A stretch of DNA of 64,000 nt, taken from the NCBI GenBank assembly GCA_964509425.1, contig CAZDWZ010000004.1, forward strand, positions 248,001 through 312,000, in the 5' to 3' direction. A model generated the notes under the pieces. The model made no database searches. It was not told the origin of the DNA and saw only the letters and a program-made list of their open reading frames with translations. Positions 15,960 through 25,616 of this stretch are shown here, one piece after another. Origin of the DNA: CAZDWZ01 sp964509425. GTDB taxonomy: Bacteria > Bdellovibrionota_C > UBA2361 > SZUA-149 > CAZDWZ01. The translations under genes and the position numbers were made by a program. Position 1 is the stretch's first letter. Each line of letters begins with the position of its first letter.

Positions 15960-16838
15960 TTAGTTGAATTTTCGCTCGGCTTTGATGTTCTCGTAGGCTT
16001 CTTGGATTGTTTTGAATTTGTCGGAGGCGAACTTCATGAAGTCCTCCGGCAGGTCTTTTGAGACGATCTTATCGGGATGATACTCGGCGACGAGCTTCCG
16101 ATATTTCTGCTTAATGACCGTCTCCGGGTCGCTCGGTGAGCATCCAAGAACCTTGTAGGAATCGCCCTTTCCGAAAACCTCAGTCGAGGAGCTGGCGTTT
16201 TGCTGCCGGTGGCTTCCATTTCCTGTGCCGTAGCTTCTCGATGATTGCGACTGAGCACTGCTCTCCCCTGTAAACGAGCGGCGAAGGGCGATGTAACTGG
16301 TTTCGGGATAGTTAAAGAGCATCGCCGCAGACCGAATAAGGGTCTCCTCCGATACCTTCAGTTTGCCGTCGGCGGTAGCAACCGAAAACAACATCGCGAG
16401 AAAATTCTCGAGCGCCTGAGGCTGGTTCTGGTGAACCTCGTAGAATCTCGCCGCCTCGTATTGAAAGCTGCTCGGACTCACCTGCGCAAAGCGGAATAAT
16501 GCCACGGCTTCCTTTTTCGCGCGGCGATTGAGCTTCAGGACCTCGGTCATGATCTTGTCAACCGCCGCCTGCTCTTCCGGAGTGACGGGTCCGTCTGCAA
16601 CGGTGAGCTTTCCAAGGATAGCAAAAATGCTCTGAAAGAAAATTCGATTTGATTCTATTTCGGCTTTGCGCTTCCAGTACCGCTCTGCTCGAATTTTCTC
16701 GAGCTTTGCGTGGAAGATTGCGTCCACGACATGTCCAATGAGAATTCCGCCCACTATGAACGCCATCTTATCGGCTTCAAAAAAGGTGGCGATCTTATAG
16801 GCAAGAAATCCACCGGCGATTTTTCCAAACACAATCAT
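15960..16838 (-). CDS. DjlA-like protein: membrane anchor, TerB domain, DnaJ domain
   Basis: A 292-residue co-chaperone of DjlA layout. The N-terminus is hydrophobic and glycine-rich (GKIAGGFLAYKIATFF..., AFIVGGILIGHVVDAIF), probably one or two membrane segments. Residues 68-190 form a TerB-like helical domain (FFQSIFAILGKLTVADGPVTPEEQ, FLAMLFSVATADGKLKVSEE). A Ser/Gln-rich linker follows, and then a J-domain from about residue 228 with the HPD motif in AEYHPDK. The J-domain should stimulate an Hsp70 ATPase; DjlA works with DnaK at the inner membrane. It is a single gene, 132 bases downstream of ntrY on the same strand. Confidence 0.87.
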   Translation of the reverse strand: MIVFGKIAGGFLAYKIATFFEADKMAFIVGGILIGHVVDAIFHAKLEKIRAERYWKRKAEIESNRIFFQSIFAILGKLTVADGPVTPEEQAAVDKIMTEVLKLNRRAKKEAVALFRFAQVSPSSFQYEAARFYEVHQNQPQALENFLAMLFSVATADGKLKVSEETLIRSAAMLFNYPETSYIALRRSFTGESSAQSQSSRSYGTGNGSHRQQNASSSTEVFGKGDSYKVLGCSPSDPETVIKQKYRKLVAEYHPDKIVSKDLPEDFMKFASDKFKTIQEAYENIKAERKFN

Positions 16839-16970
16839 GGAAAGTGGGGCGCGTTATGCAGCTAATTCAAATCGAGCGCTTCTCATTAAGAGGTTATGAG
16901 GATATTCCGTGCGGGAGCAACACTTAACTCATTGATTATTCGAAGAAAAAACCAAATAAATACCGGAAGT

Positions 16971-19307
16971 TCAACGGAGCAGCGGGAGTTCGATCGTGAA
17001 ACTGGCCCCTCTGGGCTCATTGTTCTTGGCACGAATAAACCCGTTGTGGTCGGCGATAATCGCGCTCACGATAGCCAGACCGAGACCGGTTCCTGCCTTT
17101 TTCGTGGAAAAATAGGGCTCGAATAGCCGAGGGAGATCGCCTCTCGGGATGCCCTTTCCGTTGTCGCTCACTTGAACCGTGACCAGCCCGAGGTCGCTCT
17201 CAAGCTTCGACCTGACAACAATCTTCGGGGGGATATCACCGACGCCTCCTGTTTTCCCTTCCTGGACCGAGGCCAGAGCGTTATCGATCAGGTTCACCAT
17301 CACCCGCATCATCTGTTCGCGGTCGATGGCGACCTTAGGGAGATTGGCTCCGAGTTCCGAGACAAACTCAACGTCGGCATGTGCTCCACGATAAATCGCG
17401 ACGGAGTCGTCGATGACGACATTGACGTCCGCCGGTTGAAGCTGGGACTTCGGCATTCGAGCAAATCTGGAAAATTCGTTCACCAAGGTCCGCAAATTGT
17501 CGACTTGTTTGACAATCGTCTCCGTGGCCTCGCCCACGAGGCGGAAATCGTCTTTCAATGAGACGAGCACAGCTTTTGGATCGACTCCGGCTTCAATTTC
17601 GGATTCCCGCGAGCGAAACTTTCTTTGGAGGCGCTCGGCGTTCAGCTGAATTGGAGTAAGAGGGTTTTTGATCTCGTGCGCTATTCTCCGCGCCACTTCT
17701 CTCCAGGCTGCCATCCGCTGAGCGCTGACGAGCTCAGAGATATCATCGAGTAGGAGCACCGCGCCAAGGCTGCCTTCCTGATCATCAGTAAGCTTTGAGA
17801 GGGCAAGCTGCAGATATTTTGATTGAGAAGCGCTGGTGATGGTAACCGTGGCCTCGCGAATCCTGTCCGACCCTTGGAAGAGCTCCTCACCCAGCTCGGC
17901 AACTTTGTTCGACAGATCGGAATGAAGAACCTCGCCGATCGGTCGTCCGACCCCAAACCCTGGAGAATCCGCACCCAGGATTTTCGCCGCTGCCTTGTTC
18001 ATCGTCATGATTCGGAACCGGGTATCCATCGAGACGACTCCGATCTCCAAGCTCTCGAACACGGTTTCCATATATCGGCGGCGCTGCACAAGCTCGCCGG
18101 TCGTCTGCTTGAGATCCGTGGTCATCGTGTTGAAGGACCTTACGAGAATCGTCAACTCGTCATCCCCCACTTCTGGAATCTGCAGATCCAGATTTCCCTG
18201 AGCCACCTCAGAAGTCGCGTGGGCGAGTAGCCCGATCGGAACGGACAGACCTTTTGCCAGGTAAAAACCAACCCACACGGAGGAAAAGACGATGAGGAGC
18301 GTGACCACAATCAGCGTCAGCAAATAGGAGGACGCAAGCGGTCGTCGAACGCTTCGAAGCTCCTGATACTCATCGAACGACGTCACCGCAAGAGCGAGGT
18401 TTTCGGCCAGCACCGGAAGTATCCGGAGGTCGGTGACAACAACATACCGAGTCGGGGTTTGTGAGCCGACGCGGGAGGTCTCTCCGCTTCCGGAGCCTTT
18501 CAAAACTGGGGCGTACCCCCGCAGAAACTCGCCTTCCGGTGAACTTTCGGGCAACACAAAGACCCGCCCCTTTTTCGCCTCTTCCATACCCGTCTCACTC
18601 AGGTGGAACGGTCGAATTCGCTCATCACCGGGACCTCCAGACACCGAAACCAGTTCGCGTCCGGCACGATCGATGAGCGTAACTCCTGTGAGTCCGTATT
18701 CCTCGCGCTTCTCACTCAAAATCTTTCGGATCGATTCCGCGTTTTCCGAAGAGATATGCCCGTCCTCACCCGACAACTGCTCGAAGCGTGGGGACTCGAC
18801 TAGGCGCCTCGCTATGGTTTTTGTATTCCGTGTAACGATGCTCGTCATCACATCATAGTGACTTTGCGCGACACCCCTTGCTCCTTCAAGCGCCGTGACG
18901 ACCTGGGGAGAAAACCATTCTTGGAGTACGGTTTCGAGAATGCCCTTTGCAATCAAGAAGAGAAGAATAGTCGGTACGAGGGAGAGGCCGAGAAAAGCCG
19001 CTGCGAGCCGGGCTCTCAGCCGAGATCCGAGTATATTCCTTCGTCGATCGAGAACCAGAGTGAAGATGTTCTTTCCGGCGAGGAACACCAGCACCATCAC
19101 CACGATGATGTTGACGTTGATGAACAGGAAAAATCCGAGGTTCCCCGCAATCGGTCGAGTCGTGTCGAGCTCCGGAAATTCGCTGTAAAGATACGCGACG
19201 ATCGAGGTCAGGATGATGAGAAAAATGCCGTAAGGAATCGCACGGTGAACACCATACGGCCGCCGCGTCACAGAGGTCTGAGAAAACGATGGCGGCAGTG
19301 GACTCAT
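16971..19307 (-). CDS. NtrY-type membrane sensor histidine kinase
   Basis: A 778-residue sensor kinase with the NtrY architecture: three N-terminal membrane segments (about residues 24-42, 57-78 and 104-124), a periplasmic domain of ~200 residues, a fourth segment near 325-350 and then a HAMP domain (LAHATSEVAQGNLDLQIPEVG). A PAS domain follows (METVFESLEIGVVSMDTRFRIMTMN), and then HisKA with the H-box REVARRIAHEIKNPLTPIQLNAERLQ, and HATPase with DNALASV, VSDNGKGIPRGDLPRLFEPYFSTK and GTGLGLAIV. Its NtrX-like partner is not beside it. The gene starts 9 bases after ruvB and is probably the last gene of the yebC-ruvA-ruvB transcript. The signal it senses is unknown. Confidence 0.9.
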   Translation of the reverse strand: MSPLPPSFSQTSVTRRPYGVHRAIPYGIFLIILTSIVAYLYSEFPELDTTRPIAGNLGFFLFINVNIIVVMVLVFLAGKNIFTLVLDRRRNILGSRLRARLAAAFLGLSLVPTILLFLIAKGILETVLQEWFSPQVVTALEGARGVAQSHYDVMTSIVTRNTKTIARRLVESPRFEQLSGEDGHISSENAESIRKILSEKREEYGLTGVTLIDRAGRELVSVSGGPGDERIRPFHLSETGMEEAKKGRVFVLPESSPEGEFLRGYAPVLKGSGSGETSRVGSQTPTRYVVVTDLRILPVLAENLALAVTSFDEYQELRSVRRPLASSYLLTLIVVTLLIVFSSVWVGFYLAKGLSVPIGLLAHATSEVAQGNLDLQIPEVGDDELTILVRSFNTMTTDLKQTTGELVQRRRYMETVFESLEIGVVSMDTRFRIMTMNKAAAKILGADSPGFGVGRPIGEVLHSDLSNKVAELGEELFQGSDRIREATVTITSASQSKYLQLALSKLTDDQEGSLGAVLLLDDISELVSAQRMAAWREVARRIAHEIKNPLTPIQLNAERLQRKFRSRESEIEAGVDPKAVLVSLKDDFRLVGEATETIVKQVDNLRTLVNEFSRFARMPKSQLQPADVNVVIDDSVAIYRGAHADVEFVSELGANLPKVAIDREQMMRVMVNLIDNALASVQEGKTGGVGDIPPKIVVRSKLESDLGLVTVQVSDNGKGIPRGDLPRLFEPYFSTKKAGTGLGLAIVSAIIADHNGFIRAKNNEPRGASFTIELPLLR

Positions 19308-19316
19308 TCGAGCTCC

Positions 19317-20450
19317 CTATTTCGGAGGAGGAAAGAGTGACGTCTGGAGACTTCCCTCGCGGCGCAGGGCAGATTTTCCGAGGTGTTCGTAAGCACGAAC
19401 CGTGGCTTCTCTGCCTCGGGGAGTCCGCTGAAGGAAACCCAGTTGTAATAAGTAGGGTTCGTAAACGTCCTCGATCGTATCTTTCGATTCGTGCATCGAT
19501 GCCGCTAGGGTCTCGACGCCTACAGGCCCCCCCGAGAATTTTTCGATGATGGTCAGAAGCAACATCCTGTCCATTTTATCGAGTCCGAGGGAATCGACCT
19601 CCAACAGCGTCAACGCTTTTTCAGCAACGGCTTTCGAAATCACGCCGTTCTCCACTTCTTCCGCGAAATCCCGGACGCGCTTCAGCAGCCGGTTGACTAT
19701 TCGCGGCGTGCCGCGTCCTCGAGTTGCTATCTCCGATGCTCCGTCCGGCTCGATGTCAATCTGGAGAATTCGCGCTGACCGCGTGACGATTTCGCTCAGC
19801 TCCGGAACCGTATAAAAATCCATCCGCTCGATGATCCCGAATCGATCGCGCATGGGTGCTGAAAGTAGTCCTGTCCTCGTTGTCGCACCTATCAGCGTAA
19901 ACGGTTTGAGATTCAGTTTGACCGAACGAGCCGCAGGACCTTGACCGACGACAATGTCGATCTCGTAGTCTTCCATGGCCGGATAGAGAATCTCCTCGAC
20001 GACGCGGCCGAGCCGGTGGATCTCGTCAATGAAAAGGACGTCGTTCTCTTGGAGACCGGAGAGAATTGCCGCGAGATCTCCGGGACGTTCCAGCACGGGT
20101 CCCGAAGTAGCGCGAAATGACACTCCCAGTTCCTTTGCGACAACCGCCGCAAGAGTGGTTTTTCCCAAACCGGGCGGACCGTGGAGAAGCAAATGATCGA
20201 GCGGCTCACCTCGCCTACGTGCCGCGGATATTGAAATCAAAAGATTCTTCCGAACCGACTCCTGCCCGATGTATTCGGCAAGCGTGACCGGCCGAAGGGA
20301 TTTCTGAAAATAGTCCTCTTCGGATTCCGAACCAGTCAGCACCTCGCGGTCTGCCGCACTCCGCAAGGCGCCCGATTGATCGGTCGGGCGTTCGGAATTC
20401 CGCCGAAAGACGAGAGAGACTGCTTCATCGGCGTCGTCCGGTCGCGTCAT
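19317..20450 (-). CDS. ruvB: Holliday junction branch migration helicase RuvB
   Basis: RuvB is the AAA+ motor that drives branch migration with RuvA. The core begins at SLRPVTLAEYIGQESVRKNL and has Walker A HGPPGLGKTTLAAVVA, Walker B VLFIDEIHRLGRVVEE, sensor 1 in TLIGATTRTGLLSAPMRDRFG and the C-terminal winged helix (GGPVGVETLAASMHESKDTIEDVYEPYLLQLGFL). About 50 extra acidic or polar residues precede the core. The start is unclear: ATG at 20450 is used here, while a GTG at 20483 would add 11 residues. It lies in order after yebC and ruvA. Confidence 0.96.
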   Translation of the reverse strand: MTRPDDADEAVSLVFRRNSERPTDQSGALRSAADREVLTGSESEEDYFQKSLRPVTLAEYIGQESVRKNLLISISAARRRGEPLDHLLLHGPPGLGKTTLAAVVAKELGVSFRATSGPVLERPGDLAAILSGLQENDVLFIDEIHRLGRVVEEILYPAMEDYEIDIVVGQGPAARSVKLNLKPFTLIGATTRTGLLSAPMRDRFGIIERMDFYTVPELSEIVTRSARILQIDIEPDGASEIATRGRGTPRIVNRLLKRVRDFAEEVENGVISKAVAEKALTLLEVDSLGLDKMDRMLLLTIIEKFSGGPVGVETLAASMHESKDTIEDVYEPYLLQLGFLQRTPRGREATVRAYEHLGKSALRREGSLQTSLFPPPK

Positions 20451-20498
20451 TGATTTTGAGGTCACGTCTTTCACCGGCACCACTTACGACAAAAAGTT

Positions 20499-21188
20499 CT
20501 ACTGAATATTTGCTAGAGCGAGCCGAAGCAGCTCGCCGGAGTCAGCTATCCCCGCAGCATCACCTCGACCCTTCGCTCCATCCTCACTTCCAAGTTTTTC
20601 GATCGTCAGGGTAACGACCTGCCGGGCTCGCTCGCCAGGGAATCCCAAGCGCTCAAGAGCCAAGATAACATCGGATTCGACACCTCGAGGTGGACCTTGG
20701 AGCGAAGAAACTCCCGTCTGACTCCGTCCGCGGGAGATGATTGGGACCGCGCCACTTTCGTTGAGAGACCCGTTCTCGGTGATAAACTCAGCAACTGCTT
20801 CACGAAGCTCGACGATTACCCGCTCGGCTGTTTTTCCGCCAACTCCGGAAACACGCCTGAACGCCGATATATCTCCGCGCCCTATCCCCGAAAGCACCTC
20901 CTCCGCACCCAGAGTCGAAATCGTCGCTAACGCGATCTTCGATCCGATCCCTTTCACCCGCCGAAGCAGGAGAAACACCTGCTTTTCAAGCGAAGTTCCG
21001 AATCCGTACAAGAGAATCGAGTTCTCCTTCACATCGGTATAAATCACGATCCGCGCGGATTCTCCGATTTTTCCAAAACGCTGGAGCACATCTCGAGTAG
21101 CGGAAACCTCATACCCGACGCCGTTGACGTCGATGATGAGCTGGTCGCCTGAGATACTTGCCACCGTTCCGCTGAGGGCTCCGATCAT
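20499..21188 (-). CDS. ruvA: Holliday junction DNA-binding protein RuvA
   Basis: RuvA binds the four-way junction and recruits RuvB. The 229-residue protein begins MIGALSGTVASISGDQLIIDVNGVGYEV, the typical OB-fold domain I. Helix-hairpin-helix motifs follow (LLRRVKGIGSKIALATIS and FRRVSGVGGKTAERVIVELR). A linker and the C-terminal domain III (SDVILALERLGFPGERARQVV) complete it. The ATG at 21188 overlaps the yebC stop as ATGA and matches the family N-terminus, so the upstream start at 21224 is rejected. Confidence 0.96.
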   Translation of the reverse strand: MIGALSGTVASISGDQLIIDVNGVGYEVSATRDVLQRFGKIGESARIVIYTDVKENSILLYGFGTSLEKQVFLLLRRVKGIGSKIALATISTLGAEEVLSGIGRGDISAFRRVSGVGGKTAERVIVELREAVAEFITENGSLNESGAVPIISRGRSQTGVSSLQGPPRGVESDVILALERLGFPGERARQVVTLTIEKLGSEDGAKGRGDAAGIADSGELLRLALANIQ

Positions 21189-21922
21189 TTTGCGGCCTCT
21201 TCCGTGATATCGCAGTTCGCCCAAACGTTCAGTACGTCGTCGAGGTCTTCGAGTGCTTCGAGGAGTGTGATCATCTGCTCGGCTTCCTTTCCGGCAACTT
21301 CCACCCGGGACTTCGGCACCATTTGAAGCTCACCGGATTCAAGCTTCACCTTCGCTTCGAGCTTATTTCGAACTTCGTTGAAGATTTTGGGATCGCAGGT
21401 CACCTCCCAGAGATCGGCCTCCGCTCCAACATCCTCCGCCCCGCTATCAAGCGCCAGCTCCATCATCGCATCTTCGGACATCAGTGATTTTTGAATGCAA
21501 ATGATGCCCTTTTTGTCGAACATCCAACCTACACAACCGTTCTCTCCGAGCGCTCCTCCCGACCTTGAAAAGGCAAATCGAATCTCGCCGACCGTTCGAT
21601 TTTTGTTGTCCGTGATCACCTCGACCAGAACGGCAACCCCGCCGGGGCCGTACCCTTCATAGGTGAGCTCCTGCTGTGCGTCGCCTTTATCCTCTCCGGT
21701 GGCCCGGCGAATTGCGCGGTCGATGGTATCATTCGGCATGTTGCTCGATTTCGCCTTGTCGATGGCAAATCGGAGCCGGGGATTCCCGGACGGATCGCCC
21801 CCACCGCCCTCCCTTACCGCAACAGTAATTTCATGGATGATTCGCGTGAAGATCTTCCCGCGCTTTTGATCGGCCGCACCCTTTTTTCGCTTGATGGTGC
21901 TCCACTTTGAGTGTCCGGACAT
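21185..21922 (-). CDS. yebC: YebC/PmpR-family protein (TACO1-like)
   Basis: The 245-residue protein starts MSGHSKWSTIKRKKGAADQKRGKIFTRIIHEITVA, the invariant YebC N-terminus. It keeps GNPRLRFAIDKAKSSNMPNDTIDRAIRRATGE, YEGYGPGGVAVLVEVITDNKNRT and FSRSGGALGENGCVGWMFDKKG. Family members bind DNA or act on translating ribosomes at proline-rich stretches. It is first in the yebC-ruvA-ruvB-ntrY series, a common neighbourhood. Confidence 0.97.
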   Translation of the reverse strand: MSGHSKWSTIKRKKGAADQKRGKIFTRIIHEITVAVREGGGGDPSGNPRLRFAIDKAKSSNMPNDTIDRAIRRATGEDKGDAQQELTYEGYGPGGVAVLVEVITDNKNRTVGEIRFAFSRSGGALGENGCVGWMFDKKGIICIQKSLMSEDAMMELALDSGAEDVGAEADLWEVTCDPKIFNEVRNKLEAKVKLESGELQMVPKSRVEVAGKEAEQMITLLEALEDLDDVLNVWANCDITEEAAK

Positions 21923-22157
21923 TTCCTCGCTCCGTCGTCTGCCACTGAATTTTCAGATTTCATCTCGCGGAGGAGACCAAAGTCACAAGCCTAAAAGGCC
22001 GTGATTCTGGTCCTCTTCTGCGAAATATTTTATACACAAGGGCTCGAGAATTCGCTAATCCGCGAATCCCGTCCGTCAAACTCTACGAGCTCGGACGAAG
22101 TGTTACGGCTTCCGCGAGAACGCAGCGGCCGTAAACCCTTAGTAAAAGTATGAAAAG

Positions 22158-24716
22158 ATGGCTAAGAACACCAGCGCGAAGAACACGACATCCGGCGGAG
22201 ATACATCCGATTCATCCGGCAGAAGGCGGTTATTTTCTCGACTCTTTCGTGTATCCATTTTCCTGATCCTCCTTGCCTCGGCGGCTCTCGGTATCGGGTC
22301 GGTTTTTATTCGAGCCGAGGTGATTCGACTCGTCCGTGAACGTACCCTCACGTCAAGTTCTTTGGTCATGAGTTCACCTGTGCCGCTCGCCAGGGGAACA
22401 CTATTCAAGGGACAGAAGGTTCCGGCTCGGCTGCAACGGCTCGGGTATCAAACCGTTCAAGGAAAACCCGAACGTCCCGGCGAGGTCTCGGAGAGCGCTC
22501 GCTCGGTACTCCTCTATCTGCGGGGAGGAAAATTCGGCGAGTCAATCGAACAATCTCCTTCACTTGTCCGCCTCGTGCTGGGAGATGACGACTCCATACA
22601 GAGCGTCCAAGACGATTCGTCAGGGAAAAATCTCACTCAGGCATATTTGGAGCCTGAAGTCCTCTCCCGCCTTGGTGACTCGGCCACGAGAGCCAGTATT
22701 CCGAAGAAGCTCACTGAATATCCACAGACACTCATTGATGCGATCATCTCCATCGAAGACGAGCGATATTACCGTCACTACGGAATCGATCCGATCGGTA
22801 TCGCCCGTGCCATCGCCGCAAACCTCGCGGCGGGCCATACTCGGCAAGGAGGATCAACGCTCACCCAGCAGCTTGCGAAAAACCTCTTTCTCACGCCGGC
22901 GAGAACTCTCGCGAGAAAGGCGAAGGAAGCGCTCGCCGCAGTCTGTCTCGAAACCGCGTTCACAAAAGATCAGATTCTTGAGCTCTACATGAATGAAGTG
23001 TTCCTGGGACAAGAGGGAAACGTGGCAGTTCATGGATTTGGAGAAGCAGCACGAACCTTTTTTGGGAAAGACGTGAAGGACATCACTCTCGCGGAGGCCG
23101 CGACGCTGGCGGGTATTAATAAAGCGCCGACTACCTATTCGCCGAGACTGAACGCCGACGACGCGCTTGAGCGGCGAAAAGTAGTGCTGGCAAAAATGCT
23201 CGAGCTCGGAAAAATAACTGCGGGACAACGCGCCCAGGCAGAAAAAGAAAAGATTAACGTGCTTCCTGCCGAGCGCTCCCGCCGTGTCGCTCCGTATTTT
23301 ATCGACCACATTCGAGGTCAGGTCGGGCAGATCATCGACACGTCTCACTGGGACGACACACCGCTCCGCATCGTTACCGGTCTCGACATTGAATATCAGC
23401 AGTGCGCAGAGTCCGCCGTGGCGAAGGGTCTAAAGCAGCTCGAAACCAAATATGCCCGGCTCACGAAGGGTGCAAAGCCACTTCAATCAGCCTTTATTGC
23501 GGTCAATCCCATTCGAGGTGACGTGCTCGCCTGGGTCGGCGGCAGAGATTACGGACAGAATCAATTCGATCGAGTGTTCCAATCGAAGCGCCAGCCCGGT
23601 TCAACGTTCAAACCATTTGTTTACCTCACAGGGCTGGATAAGGATTTAAACAGTTATCGAGTCGCACGAACGACGACGATCCTCATGGACGAGCCGGTGC
23701 AGTTCGAGATTCCGGGTTCTCAGGATTGGGAGCCAAAAAATTTCGATGAACGATTCCGCGGATCGGTCACGGTGCGTGAGGCACTGACGAATTCCCTGAA
23801 CGTTCCGACCGTGGAACTCGCCCAAAAGGTGGGGATCGAGTCGGTGGCTCGCACGGCCGCGCTTTTTGGCTTCGGCGAAAATCTTCCAAGAGTTCCCTCG
23901 CTCGCCCTCGGCGCAGGCGAGGTTTCGCCGTTCGGTCTGGCTCGTGCGTATTCAGCGCTTGCAAACGGCGGGCTTCTGCTGGATCTGACGCCGATTCAGA
24001 GCATCGTCGAAGCCGACACAAGGGCCATCTTGTTCTCACCACGGACGAAAGATACGCCCGTTCTCGCGTCTTCGGGGCTCCCTGCCGCGCGCGGTATGCT
24101 TACATCAACCCCGTATGGCACCCGTGCCGCTTCAGAAGCAGCCGTGTATGTACTAACGACGATTCTCCGGTCAGCGATCGATCAAGGTACGGGCCGAGTC
24201 GTCCGTCAACTCGGCTTCACAGCTCCGGCAGCTGGGAAGACTGGGACCAGCAACGATTCCCGCGATGCTTGGTTTGCAGGCTTCACGCCGAAATTGCTCG
24301 CCGTCGTTTGGATTGGATTTGACGATAATAAGGAGCTCAAGCTCACTGGTGGACAAGCCGCCGCGCCGATCTGGGCAGAATTTATGAAGTGTGTCGCCCC
24401 GATGGAGCCGCCGCTTGATTTCGTGCCGCCGCCGGGAGTGGTTTTTCGAGAGATCGACCGAACGACCGGACTGCTCTTCACGGACGCTTGTAATCCGGCC
24501 GATCGCATGACGGAAGTGTTTGTCGAAGACACCGAACCGGTCACCGCGTGCACTCACGGGGGTGAGCCGCTTCGTGATGAGCTTCCACTACTTCCCGAAG
24601 AGAGCGCCGATTATGCGCCTCCTGCACCTCCGCCGAGATACCAGCGTGCGGCGAGCCCCTACGCGCCGGTCTTTGAGCCGAAAGGCCAGCCGTATGCGCC
24701 CCCATACGGAGATTGA
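22158..24716 (+). CDS. Class A penicillin-binding protein (PBP1b-like)
   Basis: A bifunctional peptidoglycan synthase, 852 residues, anchored by one N-terminal membrane segment (about 30-51). After it comes a region with PLARGTLFKGQKVPARLQRLGYQ and VLLYLRGGKF that resembles the UB2H insert of PBP1b. The glycosyltransferase 51 domain has the catalytic Glu200 in SIEDERYYRHYGIDP, then QGGSTLTQQLAKN. The transpeptidase domain has Ser482 in QPGSTFKPFVY, the SxN motif TNSLN and KTGTSNDSRDAWFAG. The last ~60 residues are Pro/Tyr/Ala-rich. The gene is transcribed away from yebC. ATTCGC-TAATCC-GCGAAT is a small palindrome at about 22047-22064 in the 235-base gap. Confidence 0.93.
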   Translation: MAKNTSAKNTTSGGDTSDSSGRRRLFSRLFRVSIFLILLASAALGIGSVFIRAEVIRLVRERTLTSSSLVMSSPVPLARGTLFKGQKVPARLQRLGYQTVQGKPERPGEVSESARSVLLYLRGGKFGESIEQSPSLVRLVLGDDDSIQSVQDDSSGKNLTQAYLEPEVLSRLGDSATRASIPKKLTEYPQTLIDAIISIEDERYYRHYGIDPIGIARAIAANLAAGHTRQGGSTLTQQLAKNLFLTPARTLARKAKEALAAVCLETAFTKDQILELYMNEVFLGQEGNVAVHGFGEAARTFFGKDVKDITLAEAATLAGINKAPTTYSPRLNADDALERRKVVLAKMLELGKITAGQRAQAEKEKINVLPAERSRRVAPYFIDHIRGQVGQIIDTSHWDDTPLRIVTGLDIEYQQCAESAVAKGLKQLETKYARLTKGAKPLQSAFIAVNPIRGDVLAWVGGRDYGQNQFDRVFQSKRQPGSTFKPFVYLTGLDKDLNSYRVARTTTILMDEPVQFEIPGSQDWEPKNFDERFRGSVTVREALTNSLNVPTVELAQKVGIESVARTAALFGFGENLPRVPSLALGAGEVSPFGLARAYSALANGGLLLDLTPIQSIVEADTRAILFSPRTKDTPVLASSGLPAARGMLTSTPYGTRAASEAAVYVLTTILRSAIDQGTGRVVRQLGFTAPAAGKTGTSNDSRDAWFAGFTPKLLAVVWIGFDDNKELKLTGGQAAAPIWAEFMKCVAPMEPPLDFVPPPGVVFREIDRTTGLLFTDACNPADRMTEVFVEDTEPVTACTHGGEPLRDELPLLPEESADYAPPAPPPRYQRAASPYAPVFEPKGQPYAPPYGD

Positions 24717-24719
24717 CCG

Positions 24720-25523
24720 CTACTCGCCCTCGTATCGCACCCAGTCGAGAACCAGACCCTGCGCCGGAGCGGTTTTTGCCGCCGCGGTCCGGCTCTTCGC
24801 AAGAAAAATGCGATCGATGTCATCGATCTCCATCTTGCCGCGCCCAACTTCAACTAATGTGCCGGTCATGATGCGTATCATCTGCTTGAGGAAACCCTTT
24901 CCTTGCACCAGGAAAACAAACTCATCGTCCGATACCCTTACGAATTCGCTTCGAAGGATGGTTCGCACAGGATTTTGTTTGGTGCAGTCACCGGCCCGAA
25001 AACTGGTAAAATCGTGCGTGCCTCTGAATTTGTGCGCCGCGTGAATCATCTTCTCGATATCAAGCGGCGTTCGAATCCACCAAACCCGGCCGTGGTAAAT
25101 CCCCGCCGAGCCCGGACGGTTCAGGAGATGATAGCTGTATTGTTTGCAGATGACCCTCTTCCGGGGATCGAAGCCTTGTTCGGCAAACGTGGCGCATCGA
25201 ATCGAAAGTTCCGGACAGGTGATCCCGTCGATGGCTCGCCGCAAACGTTCGAGCTTAAATTCGTCATCGACATCCTCGTCGATTTCTTCCGGCCAGCGGA
25301 AGCTCACAACTTGGCCGAATGCGTGAACACCCGAATCCGTGCGCCCGCTTCCATTCACCGCGGGGAGTTTGCCGAGCGTCACATTTCGGCGCTTGGCGGC
25401 TTGCTGCATGCACATCCAGATCGCATTTTCGAGCTCAGACTGAACGGTCGTGACGCGAGCCTGACGCTGGAAGCCGGCAAAGGCGGAGCCTTCATATTCG
25501 ATGTGAAGTCGAATTCGGCGCAC
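24720..25523 (-). CDS. truA: tRNA pseudouridine(38-40) synthase TruA
   Basis: TruA converts uridines 38-40 of tRNAs to pseudouridine. The 267-residue protein starts IRLHIEYEGSAFAGFQRQ (family: Y.G..F.GWQ.Q). It has the catalytic Asp in VNGSGRTDSGVHAFGQV and later CKQYSYHLLNR, HDFTSFRAGDC and the C-terminal FLKQMIRIMTGTLVEVGRGK. It stops three bases past the PBP gene's stop (convergent). The 93 bases between it and asd upstream carry nothing obvious. Confidence 0.96.
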   Translation of the reverse strand: MRRIRLHIEYEGSAFAGFQRQARVTTVQSELENAIWMCMQQAAKRRNVTLGKLPAVNGSGRTDSGVHAFGQVVSFRWPEEIDEDVDDEFKLERLRRAIDGITCPELSIRCATFAEQGFDPRKRVICKQYSYHLLNRPGSAGIYHGRVWWIRTPLDIEKMIHAAHKFRGTHDFTSFRAGDCTKQNPVRTILRSEFVRVSDDEFVFLVQGKGFLKQMIRIMTGTLVEVGRGKMEIDDIDRIFLAKSRTAAAKTAPAQGLVLDWVRYEGE

Positions 25524-25616
25524 GTTCAGGGAACTCCTGTCGGAAAATCGTGAGTAGCGGGTCCGCTCAAGTTCTGCCTCTCGATTCGTGACAATCCGAA
25601 GGAGAGAGGAGACGCT

